Of a stretch of DNA of 16,624 nt, positions 7,115 to 14,275 are shown one piece after another. Numbering within the stretch: position 1 is the first letter of the stretch; every line of letters begins with the position of its first letter. A program made the position numbers and the translations under genes. The stretch covers positions 16,583-33,206 of the forward strand of contig DAJQ01000022.1 in the NCBI GenBank assembly GCA_002496395.1. The letters are read 5' to 3'. The notes below the pieces were generated by a model, which ran no database searches, was not told the origin of the DNA, and worked only from the letters and a program-made list of their open reading frames with translations. The stretch comes from Methanocorpusculaceae archaeon UBA456 (GTDB lineage: Archaea > Halobacteriota > Methanomicrobia > Methanomicrobiales > Methanocorpusculaceae).

Positions 7115-8077
7115 ATGAGTAATGTCAGTGGTGTGGCTGAAGGTACCGGGAGTTCCATCTTCGATCTCCTCTCGAAACCCCTTATCGGGGATATCGCGAC
7201 ATATGATCTCCTCTATATTGCAATCATCGCCATTGTAGGTGTTATGCTTGTCCGCATCATCAGGATGTGGCTGAAACGAAGTTTCAGCGATAAAATGCCC
7301 AAATCCGATCTCGACCTCGTAATTACCCTTACCACATACCTGATCTATCTGGTGGTTGTCTTAAGCATCCTCCCCTATCTCCATTTCGATCTCTCCGGCC
7401 TCTTTGTTGCAGGAGGTATCATCGCAGTTGCCATTGCGTTTGCGACCCAGAATATCGTAGCAAACCTGGTATCCGGAATATTCCTGCTCTTTGAGCGGCC
7501 GATCAAGATCGGTGACAATATCTCTATCGGGTCGCTGACCGCAACAGTACAGAAGATCCAGATCATGTCAACAATTGTCCGGACCTATGATGGTACCTAT
7601 GTCCGTATCCCCAACTCGAAGATCTTCACAAGTGACATTACCAACCTGGTGATCCACCCGGCACGCCGTTTTGATTACACCATCGGCATCCGGTACCAGG
7701 ATGATGCAGATACAGCAATCAGTATCATCAAAAAGATGATCGAAAAGGAGCCATATGCATTAAAGAGTCCCGGCCCATCTGTCTACGTGGACAAACTCGA
7801 CGATTCGAGTGTCAATATCGTAGTAAAGATCTGGGCTCCATCCCTCTACTGGTGGGGGCTTCGGACAGAACTTCTCTGGAAGATCAAGGTGGAGCTTGAA
7901 AAGAACGGGATCCAGATACCGTTCCCACAACAGGAGGTCTGGTTCAATAATATCCTCAAGACCGATATGAAGGCCGTGAAAGCCCTCCCCCCGATCAAGG
8001 AGATTCCTTTTCAGGGTGATAGCGCCCCAGATGCAGAGATCGGAAAATCCAGGCCCGGAGATACCTATGACTGGTAG
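7115..8077 (+). CDS. MscS-family mechanosensitive ion channel
   Basis: A 320-residue small-conductance mechanosensitive channel that releases solutes on hypo-osmotic shock. Three membrane helices lie at about residues 29-51, 69-88 and 95-127. The last is the pore helix, with the typical Gly/Ala pattern (GGIIAVAIAFATQNIVANLVSG) running into FERPIKIGDNISIG, the start of the beta domain. Then follow the conserved VRTYDGTYVRIPNSKIF strand and the alpha/beta vestibule (about 185-275). The 45-residue C-terminal tail is charged and Pro-rich. The ATG follows the previous stop codon without a gap, using GGAGG inside the preceding gene (7097-7101) as ribosome-binding site. Its end overlaps the next gene by 11 bases. 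Confidence 0.93.
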   Translation: MSNVSGVAEGTGSSIFDLLSKPLIGDIATYDLLYIAIIAIVGVMLVRIIRMWLKRSFSDKMPKSDLDLVITLTTYLIYLVVVLSILPYLHFDLSGLFVAGGIIAVAIAFATQNIVANLVSGIFLLFERPIKIGDNISIGSLTATVQKIQIMSTIVRTYDGTYVRIPNSKIFTSDITNLVIHPARRFDYTIGIRYQDDADTAISIIKKMIEKEPYALKSPGPSVYVDKLDDSSVNIVVKIWAPSLYWWGLRTELLWKIKVELEKNGIQIPFPQQEVWFNNILKTDMKAVKALPPIKEIPFQGDSAPDAEIGKSRPGDTYDW

Positions 8078-8570
8078 GGACGAGATCCTTGCCCTGAAGA
8101 AGGCGGTTGCTGAGCCCGATCTGGCTGCACGACGATCAGCCGAAGAGGAACTTGCCGCTCTTGGCCCGGATGCGGTACCGGAGATTGTCAGGGCACTCGG
8201 TGAAGCGCCGCAGACGATGCGGTGGTATCTCTCCCGTGCGATTGCACGGATGGGTCTTCCTGCATTTGAACCGGTGATCGAAGCGATTCGGTCCTCTGAC
8301 GATCCCGAGGTCAGGCGGTATCTGACTGCATCACTTGCGGCCATGGGTGAAGCAGGAATACCTCGCCTTGTGGAGCTGCTTGTGGATGATGATGTCGCGG
8401 TCCGGGGGGCAGCGGCACTGGCCCTCTGCCGGATTGGTGAGCCTGCCATGCCTGCACTGAAAGAGGCATCTGAGGGGGATGATCCCCTCCTTCGGAACTC
8501 TGCCGGGCTCGTCCTCTTCCGGATGGGTGAAGAAGGGATAATGACACTCCTTTCAGAAGATGAGGAGTGA
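8067..8570 (+). CDS. Small HEAT-repeat protein
   Basis: A 167-residue soluble protein made almost wholly of HEAT-like repeats (about five, residues 5-160), for example DPEVRRYLTASLAAMGEAGIPRL and DDVAVRGAAALALCRIGEPA. No enzyme motif. The ATG at 8067 is chosen over an in-frame ATG at 8016 because GGAG at 8057-8060 is well placed and the overlap with the channel gene drops to 11 bases. It lies between the MscS gene and polC, with 7 bases to the polC start, so it is co-transcribed with both. It resembles the solenoid part of the membrane HEAT protein at 5142-6320 in style but lacks the membrane domain. Probably a protein-binding adaptor; partner unknown. Confidence 0.8.
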   Translation: MTGRDEILALKKAVAEPDLAARRSAEEELAALGPDAVPEIVRALGEAPQTMRWYLSRAIARMGLPAFEPVIEAIRSSDDPEVRRYLTASLAAMGEAGIPRLVELLVDDDVAVRGAAALALCRIGEPAMPALKEASEGDDPLLRNSAGLVLFRMGEEGIMTLLSEDEE

Positions 8571-8577
8571 AAGGGCC

Positions 8578-11500
8578 ATGGAGCTTCCAGCGATGTCGAA
8601 ACCGATGGAAGCCTATCTTGCTTCCCTGAACACGCAGCTTGAGGAGGCCCTCTCCATAGCACGGGAGGCACGATCACGGGGTCTTGATCCGGCGATAACT
8701 CCTGAAATACCAATTGCAAGCGATCTCGCCGACCGTGTCGAGGCGCTCCTTGATATTCCCGGTGTGGCGGCACGGATCCGTGAGCTTGAGTCTGAGATGT
8801 CCCGTGAGGAGGCGGCACTTCGGATAGGGGATGATTTTGTTGCCCGGAAGTTCGGGGAGACATCACGTGAGGAGGTGGTCGACCATGCGATCCGCTGCTC
8901 AATGGCGCTCCTGACCGAAGGTGTCGTCTCTGCCCCGACTGAAGGGATAGCGAAAGTCGGGTTCGGCAAGAATGATGATGGTACCGAGTACCTGAAGATC
9001 TACTATGCAGGGCCGATCAGGTCCGCCGGCGGCACCGCACAGGCACTCTCGGTTCTGGTCGGTGATTATGTCCGTCTGGCGCTTGGTATTGGCCGCTATA
9101 TTCCGCGACAGAATGAGATCGAGCGGTACATCGAGGAGATCCGGCAGTACAACAATATCCTCAGTCTCCAGTACGCCCCGACAGATCAGGAGCTCCGGCT
9201 GATCATCGGGAACTGCCCGGTCTGTATCGACGGCGAACCTACCGAGAAGGAGGAGGTCTCGGGGTACCGGAACCTTGAGAGGGTGGAGACGAATGCCGTC
9301 CGCGGCGGGATGGCGCTTGTTATTGCAGAAGGGCTCGCCCTGAAGGCCCCAAAAGTCCAGAAGAATGTCAGAAAGATGAAGATGGAGGGGTGGGAGTGGC
9401 TCGATCAGCTCGTCTCAGGTGCGAAATCAGGTGAGGATGAGGTAGTGCAGGGGATCAAGCCCAAAGACAAGTTCATACAGGATACCATCGCCGGTCGCCC
9501 GGTCTTTGCCTATCCGATGAGGAAAGGGGGTTTTCGTCTCCGGCTCGGTCGTGCGAGAAACACCGGGCTCGCAGCAGCCGGTCTTCATCCGGCAACGATG
9601 TACATCCTTGGTGAGTATCTCTCCCCCGGCACCCAGATGAAGGTGGAACGGCCCGGAAAGGCGGCAGGGATCGTTCCGGTCGATTCTATCGAAGGGCCGA
9701 CGGTCCGGCTCAGGTCAGGTGAGGTGAGGCGGATCGATTCCGGGGATGAGGCGATCGCTCATGCAGAAGAGATCGAGTATATTCTGGATGTCGGCGAGGT
9801 CTTAATCGCGTACGGCGAGTTTCTCGAGAATAACCATCCTCTGATTCCTCCCTCCTACTGCGAGGAGTGGTGGCTTCAGGAGGGCGGTCCCCGGCATCCC
9901 GCAAATGAGATGGAAGCGATCGGCTTCGCACTGGATGGAGCGTACCTGCATCCCGACTATACCTGGTATTTTGATGATCTCTCCCGCGAGGAGTTCTGCC
10001 GGCTCGCCGATCTGGTGGTTGAACGTGGCCGGATGGCAGAGGGAGTGCTCAGGATCAGGCATGATGATGAGGTGAAGCGGCTCCTTGAGGAGATACTTGT
10101 TCCACATACAATGGAGGGGGATGAGATTGTTCTTCGAACCTGCTATTCGCTCCTCGCCTGTCTTGGTCTTAGCTTTGATCTCTCACGACGTCCTGGCTGG
10201 GAGAGCCTGCCTGCTGCCGGAAACGGCCTTCCCTGTGCGGCTCATCTCAGCGGGTTTAAACTCCGCTCAAAGGCCGGAACCCGGATCGGCGGCAGGATGG
10301 GGCGCCCCGGCAAATCCGCTCCACGGAAAATGAAGACGGCACCGCATGCCCTCTTCCCGATCGGAAATGATGGCGGTGCACGGCGGTCATTTCAGGGTGC
10401 GGGAGCAAAGCGGCGGCAGGAGAAGATGGAGAATGGGGATCTCCTCATCGATATCGAGACCCAGGGGCAGATCGCAATCGAGGTGGGTGAGCGGCGGTGC
10501 ACCGTCTGCGGTGAGAAGACCTTCTGGAACCGGTGTGTCTGCGGCGGCCATACACTGCCGGTCTTCCGGTGTGTCCACTGCAATAAGGAGATCCCGGAAG
10601 GCGATCGCTGTCCCCGGTGCGATGCCCCGCTCACCTGCAACGTTGAGGTTGAGGTGAATATCAAAAAGGAGTATGAATCTGCGCTTACGACTCTTGGGAT
10701 GGTTCAATCAGATCTGAAGCTCCTGAAGGGGGTGAAGGGTTTGATCTCCCGTGAGCGGTCGGTTGAACCGATCGAGAAGGGGATCCTCCGGGCGGTCCGG
10801 GATCTCTTCGTCTTCAAGGACGGAACTGTCCGCTACGATATGATCGATCTCCCCCTCACCCATTTCCGGCCATCCGAGATCGGGACGTCTCCCGAGAGAC
10901 TCCGCGAGCTTGGGTACCTGAAGGATATCGATGGAAGGGATCTGGTGGATAGCAACCAGATCTGTGAGCTGAGACCGCAGGATATCCTCGTCTCTGAAGA
11001 CTGCGGGGAGTATCTCCTCAAGGTGGCGGGATTTATGGATGATCTCCTCGATAAGGTGTACGGCCTGCCCCGGTTCTATAATGCAGAGAAGCCCCAGGAT
11101 CTCGTTGGCCAGCTCTTGATCGGACTCGCCCCGCATACGAGTGCAGGGGTGCTTGCCCGGCTGATCGGATTTTCCCGGGCGCTTGTCGGATATGGCCATC
11201 CCTTCTTCCATGCGGCAAAACGGCGGAACTGTTTCGATGGCGATACCGTGATCGAGGTGTACGGGCGGTCCGGCTGGAAGAAGATGCCTATCAGGGATTT
11301 TGTCCTCGAGAACTTTGATATCTCGCAACCGGGATGCGACCGGGTGGGAACCTTCTACTCAGATCCGGCGTCACCTCATATGCTCATCGCAGTGGATACG
11401 AATGGAATTCCGAAGATGCGGAAGATCACCTCGGTCTCGGTGCACCGTGCCCCGGCACATCTCATCCTCTTTGAGACTGAACGGGGGAAGAAGCTCGCGG

Positions 11501-12474
11501 TGACGCCGGATCATGCAATGCTGGTCTGGGATTGTGCATATCTCCGGAAGATCCGGGCACTTGAGGTGAAGCCCGGAGCACGTGTGCCGGTGATGGAGGG
11601 GGGAATGGTGATTGCGGATACGATCAGGAGTGCGGACCCTGTTCCCTGCCTTGATGACCGGGTCTACTGTGTGACGGTGGCAGACGATCACACCCTCCAT
11701 GCAAACGGGATCTTCTGTGGCCAGTGCGATGGCGATGAGGACTGTGTGATGCTGCTTCTGGATGGTTTAATCAACTTCTCGCGGTCGTTTCTGCCTGAGA
11801 CACGCGGCGGCTCGATGGATGCCCCGCTTGTCCTGACGAGCCGGATCGATCCGAGCGAGGTCGATAAGGAGACGCTGAACGTGGATGTGATGAGCGGGTA
11901 TCCGCTCTCTGTGTACGAGGCATGTCTCACCTATACCGCACCAAAGGAGCTCGAGAAGGTGGTGGATCATGTGGAGAACCGGATCGGCACTCCCGCCCAG
12001 TACGAAGGGTTCTCGTTCACCCATGATACCACCGATATCTCGGCCGGGCCGGCGACGACGATGTATACCCGCCTTGGGTCGATGGTGGATAAGCTGGATG
12101 CCGAGCTCGTTCTTGCGAGAAAGATCCGTGCTGTGGATGAGGACGATCTCGCAGAGCGTGTTCTGACGACCCATTTCATTCGTGACATGATCGGGAACTT
12201 AAATGCCTTCTCAAGGCAGGGGTTCCGGTGTGCCCGGTGTGGGTCGAAGTTCCGGCGGATGCCGCTTGCCGGGAAGTGCCGGTGCGGAAATAAGATCATC
12301 GCCACGGTCTCGGAAGGATCGGTGAAGAAGTACCTGGCGGCATCGCTCTCGATCTGCGAGCAGTTTAAGGTCTCCGAGTACACAAAGCAGCGGATTGCGG
12401 TGATCGACGCATCCATCAACTCGACATTCGGGGAGGAGCCGAAGCTCCAGCTGGGGCTTGCGGATTTTATGTAG
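8578..12474 (+). CDS. polC: DNA polymerase D large subunit DP2, containing an intein
   Basis: The catalytic subunit of the archaeal D-family replicative polymerase (with DP1, not in this window). The ATG at 8578 is chosen: GAGGAGTGA at 8562-8570 lies 7 bases upstream; a closer alternative at 8560 overlaps the previous gene. The precursor has 1298 residues; removing the 165-residue intein leaves 1133, normal for DP2. Features: N-terminal DP2 domain with YYAGPIRSAGGTAQALSVL (about residue 142), RQNEIERYIEEIRQYN (about 178), a Cys-rich zinc region at about 641-683 (CTVCGEK, CVCGGH, CVHCNK, CPRCD), then AAKRRN (878-883) and, after the intein, CDGDEDCVMLLLDGL (from 1050) with Asp1051 and Asp1053. 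These match catalytic Asp1122 and Asp1124 of Pyrococcus horikoshii DP2. A second zinc motif, CARCGSKFRRMPLAGKCRCG, lies near 1218-1237. The gene is the last of a four-gene run and is followed by an oligo-T tract. Confidence 0.96.
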   Translation: MELPAMSKPMEAYLASLNTQLEEALSIAREARSRGLDPAITPEIPIASDLADRVEALLDIPGVAARIRELESEMSREEAALRIGDDFVARKFGETSREEVVDHAIRCSMALLTEGVVSAPTEGIAKVGFGKNDDGTEYLKIYYAGPIRSAGGTAQALSVLVGDYVRLALGIGRYIPRQNEIERYIEEIRQYNNILSLQYAPTDQELRLIIGNCPVCIDGEPTEKEEVSGYRNLERVETNAVRGGMALVIAEGLALKAPKVQKNVRKMKMEGWEWLDQLVSGAKSGEDEVVQGIKPKDKFIQDTIAGRPVFAYPMRKGGFRLRLGRARNTGLAAAGLHPATMYILGEYLSPGTQMKVERPGKAAGIVPVDSIEGPTVRLRSGEVRRIDSGDEAIAHAEEIEYILDVGEVLIAYGEFLENNHPLIPPSYCEEWWLQEGGPRHPANEMEAIGFALDGAYLHPDYTWYFDDLSREEFCRLADLVVERGRMAEGVLRIRHDDEVKRLLEEILVPHTMEGDEIVLRTCYSLLACLGLSFDLSRRPGWESLPAAGNGLPCAAHLSGFKLRSKAGTRIGGRMGRPGKSAPRKMKTAPHALFPIGNDGGARRSFQGAGAKRRQEKMENGDLLIDIETQGQIAIEVGERRCTVCGEKTFWNRCVCGGHTLPVFRCVHCNKEIPEGDRCPRCDAPLTCNVEVEVNIKKEYESALTTLGMVQSDLKLLKGVKGLISRERSVEPIEKGILRAVRDLFVFKDGTVRYDMIDLPLTHFRPSEIGTSPERLRELGYLKDIDGRDLVDSNQICELRPQDILVSEDCGEYLLKVAGFMDDLLDKVYGLPRFYNAEKPQDLVGQLLIGLAPHTSAGVLARLIGFSRALVGYGHPFFHAAKRRNCFDGDTVIEVYGRSGWKKMPIRDFVLENFDISQPGCDRVGTFYSDPASPHMLIAVDTNGIPKMRKITSVSVHRAPAHLILFETERGKKLAVTPDHAMLVWDCAYLRKIRALEVKPGARVPVMEGGMVIADTIRSADPVPCLDDRVYCVTVADDHTLHANGIFCGQCDGDEDCVMLLLDGLINFSRSFLPETRGGSMDAPLVLTSRIDPSEVDKETLNVDVMSGYPLSVYEACLTYTAPKELEKVVDHVENRIGTPAQYEGFSFTHDTTDISAGPATTMYTRLGSMVDKLDAELVLARKIRAVDEDDLAERVLTTHFIRDMIGNLNAFSRQGFRCARCGSKFRRMPLAGKCRCGNKIIATVSEGSVKKYLAASLSICEQFKVSEYTKQRIAVIDASINSTFGEEPKLQLGLADFM
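11230..11724 (+). other. Mini-intein (165 aa) in DP2, no homing endonuclease
   Basis: The extein junctions read AAKRRN|CFDGDTVIEV and HANGIFCGQ|CDGDED; removing the insert restores the unbroken RRNCDGDED motif of DP2. Block A is CFDGDTVIEV (Cys1 nucleophile), block B is GKKLAVTPDHAML (Thr92, His95), block F is DDRVYCVTVADDHTLHANG and the end is CGQ followed by Cys+1. The terminal residue is Gln165 and the one before it Gly, instead of the common His-Asn. C-terminal Gln is known from Pyrococcus polymerase II inteins at this same gene and is compatible with splicing. At 165 residues there is no room for a LAGLIDADG endonuclease, so the element cannot home by itself. Because it separates the catalytic motif from the upstream chain, the polymerase should be inactive until splicing. 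Confidence 0.93.
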
Positions 12475-12484
12475 ATCGAGGAAT

Positions 12485-12490
12485 GTTTTT
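12485..12490 (+). terminator. Oligo-T tract after polC
   Basis: Six consecutive T bases lie 10 bases after the polC stop codon, the simple form of terminator used by euryarchaeal RNA polymerase. No strong hairpin precedes it, as expected for archaea. Confidence 0.4.
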
Positions 12491-12521
12491 TGCATTGGAG
12501 CGCAAATATATTTCCTTCAGT

Positions 12522-12604
12522 GCGAGTGTTACCGAGAGGCCAAAGGTGATCGACTCAAGATCGATTCCCGTAGGGGTTCGCAGGTTCGACTCCTGCCACT
12601 CGCA
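12522..12604 (+). tRNA. tRNA-Leu (anticodon CAA)
   Basis: The cloverleaf folds by eye. The acceptor stem GCGAGTG (12522-12528) pairs with CACTCGC (12597-12603), with discriminator A at 12604. The D arm closes through ACC/GGT. The anticodon stem ATCGA/TCGAT encloses the loop CTCAAGA, giving anticodon CAA, which reads UUG leucine codons. A long variable arm with CCC/GGG pairing identifies a class II tRNA. The T arm is GCAGG-TTCGACT-CCTGC. No intron and no encoded CCA. Long variable arm plus discriminator A fit leucine rather than serine. Confidence 0.95.
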
Positions 12605-12663
12605 TTTGGAATTTTGGTTCGATTCGTAAAGGGCGCTGCTGAGATCTCCGCGTATGTGCCACA

Positions 12664-13923
12664 TTATAACCCCCTTTCTATGATATCCGGCACCCCTCCG
12701 TACCTTCCGGAAAAGTAGTTCTTCTCTAATGAGCGATCAAGCCTCTTCTCATAATCAAAAAGGGAATACAGGTCGGTGTTTCTGGTTTTTTTCTTCTTTT
12801 CTGTAAACCATATCTGCTCCCTTCGAAAGAGATCGGCTGATAAAAGTCGTGTATTATGGGTAGTTACAATCAACTGTGAATTCATCCTGTTGATCTTGTT
12901 GCTATGGAAGAGACGAAAGATGTAACTAATGAGATCCGGGTGAAGTCGTGTATCAAACTCGTCAATAATAAGGACTCGCTGATGATTCTCAAACGCATCC
13001 AGGAACAATCCAAGCAGGTTAAAGAACATCTGGGTTCCAGCCGATTCAAATTCGGAGAATGTATTTGTGATCTGATGGCCGTCATCCCGGGTATGTACGC
13101 TCTTTAATTCTGAGGTCTTAATGACACCATCAGTAAGAGGTTTTTTAGTGTTATCTTCAATGAGTTGAATGACGATATCGGGAATATCTGTTCTCTTCAT
13201 CGTTTTTATAGTGCCTGATACATCATCAATGTCAAAATCGGCAAAATTTAGCAGATTAATGATTTTATCCTTATTCTCCTGTGTTCTGTTCATATAGTTA
13301 ATCGTGTATCGGTCACCGATATCCATGATGGAATCCAGATAATTTAAATTTTCATTAAACCACCTGAATACCGGTCCAAAGGGTTTGTATTCATTATTTG
13401 CTTTTGAGAGGAAGAGGACATTATTTCCTGTGTGGCGGAAAAGTCCCTGTTGCTCATCATCATCCTGGTATGCCTGGAGATCGTTTTGATTCCGGATAAA
13501 GATCGTCTTTTCGCTTTTTCCTTTGAAATACACGAGTTCTTCGGATATGACTTCATCTGCATTATGGGAGAATGAATAGCGGTATTCTGTTTGATCGATG
13601 ATGAAGTTAAGTGAGAAAGTTGTTGGTTTCTCTGCATACTCAGAATTCAGGATGAATGGAAAATATGGGATTTTATCTCCTTTATTGAAATTTCGGGACA
13701 TACGAACAATAAAATGCATCAGGTCAAGAGCGCGGATCTGGTTTGTCTTTCCCGATGCATTCGCTCCAAAAATGACAGCGCTTTTCAGTAATTTCGTAAC
13801 CCCCGTAACTCCATCAACCCGGATTAAGTTCTCCGCCTTCTTCCTCTCTTTCGAAGGCACCATGCTGAATGTTGTCTTTTCAGAGATGGAACGGAAGTTT
13901 TCCACACTATATTCTATCAGCAT
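12664..13923 (-). CDS. RloA/AbiL-like ABC-type ATPase (COG1106-like), probable defence gene
   Basis: A 419-residue ATPase of the SMC/ABC-like AAA_15/AAA_21 group. Residues 1-15 form the usual opening (MLIEYSVENFRSI). Walker A is GANASGKT (53-60), the signature is ESAGTQ (293-298), Walker B is VLIIDEFD (317-324) followed by TRLHPD, and the H-loop is TTHN (His356). Relatives include AbiL/RloA phage-abortive systems, where the ATPase is encoded with an RloB-type nuclease partner; no partner is present downstream here, since the tRNA follows. The gene is clearly AT-richer than its neighbours, faces the tRNA-Leu gene 60 bases from its 3' end, and is likely horizontally acquired. The ATG at 13923 has a loose GTGAG ribosome-binding site upstream. 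A role in defence is inference from the family. Confidence 0.8.
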   Translation of the reverse strand: MLIEYSVENFRSISEKTTFSMVPSKERKKAENLIRVDGVTGVTKLLKSAVIFGANASGKTNQIRALDLMHFIVRMSRNFNKGDKIPYFPFILNSEYAEKPTTFSLNFIIDQTEYRYSFSHNADEVISEELVYFKGKSEKTIFIRNQNDLQAYQDDDEQQGLFRHTGNNVLFLSKANNEYKPFGPVFRWFNENLNYLDSIMDIGDRYTINYMNRTQENKDKIINLLNFADFDIDDVSGTIKTMKRTDIPDIVIQLIEDNTKKPLTDGVIKTSELKSVHTRDDGHQITNTFSEFESAGTQMFFNLLGLFLDAFENHQRVLIIDEFDTRLHPDLISYIFRLFHSNKINRMNSQLIVTTHNTRLLSADLFRREQIWFTEKKKKTRNTDLYSLFDYEKRLDRSLEKNYFSGRYGGVPDIIERGL

Positions 13924-13968
13924 ATACTATTCTCACATCTCCTGAAAGATAATGGTTTCGATGGATTT

Positions 13969-14015
13969 TACGATTTTTTCGTAGAATCTCTTATTGTAGT
14001 GTACATCTATAAAAG
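13969..14015 (-). promoter_or_regulatory. Predicted promoter of the RloA-like gene with start-site dyad
   Basis: On the minus strand CTTTTATAG (14007-14015) is a good archaeal TATA box, placing transcription start near 13984 and giving a leader of about 60 bases. An inverted repeat TACGA-TTTTT-TCGTA (13969-13983) begins right at that predicted start. It could be an operator or a small 5' hairpin. Confidence 0.4.
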
Positions 14016-14275
14016 ATCCTCCAGTTACCTGTATATGCCAATTCCTTTTCGACCAGCGTATGTAAAGAAAGGCTCATTCGTTTTTGACCACCCCTGACAA
14101 AACGCTGTGCAACAATGTAAGGATATGTTGATCGACCATTTTCACTTCTGCTCTTCCAGATGGTAGATTGTGGAATGATTTTTATTGCTTCAATCCAATT
14201 ATCTGAATAGTGAGTAAGTCCTTTCCGAAACGGATGAGGCCACCTTGAGGTGGGCGGGACAAAGTAGGGAAGGGA
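13991..14275 (-). pseudogene. Start-less open frame, probable gene remnant
   Basis: Directly after the stop codon of the ATPase gene at 14276, and in its frame, 94 sense codons run to a TAA at 13991-13993. There is no usable start codon before an internal Met at residue 67. The sequence has coding character (THYSDNWIEAIKIIPQ, WKSRSENGRSTYPYIVAQRF, VRGGQKRMSLSLHTL, TGNWRIFYR), with many Trp, Tyr and Arg residues at plausible spacing. It looks like the C-terminal part of a gene whose 5' end has been lost. I do not recognise the family; a transposase or nuclease tail is possible. Alternatively it is a C-terminal extension cut off by a recent TGA in the ATPase gene. The 3' part overlaps the promoter of the RloA-like gene. 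Confidence 0.4.
14240..14253 (-). terminator. Short GC-rich dyad after the COG1672 ATPase stop
   Basis: CCACCT-TG-AGGTGG is a perfect inverted repeat 22 bases past the ATPase stop codon. It could form a small hairpin at the mRNA 3' end; no T-tract follows directly, so a terminator role is uncertain. Confidence 0.25.

Noticed and set aside
8016..8066. Upstream in-frame ATG for the small HEAT protein
   Set aside because: It would overlap the MscS gene by 62 bases, and the extra residues do not look like HEAT sequence. The ATG at 8067 has GGAG at proper distance.
8560..8577. Earlier ATG for DP2 inside the HEAT gene end
   Set aside because: No ribosome-binding site fits it, while GAGGAGTGA is correctly spaced for the ATG at 8578.
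7760..8902. 380-codon minus-strand open frame across MscS, HEAT and polC
   Set aside because: It covers three well-supported genes on the other strand and has low-complexity Ser/Arg/Pro composition.
12501..12514. GCAAATATATTTCC as TATA box of tRNA-Leu
   Set aside because: Its centre is only about 14 bases from the mature tRNA 5' end, too close for a normal archaeal start upstream of the tRNA.
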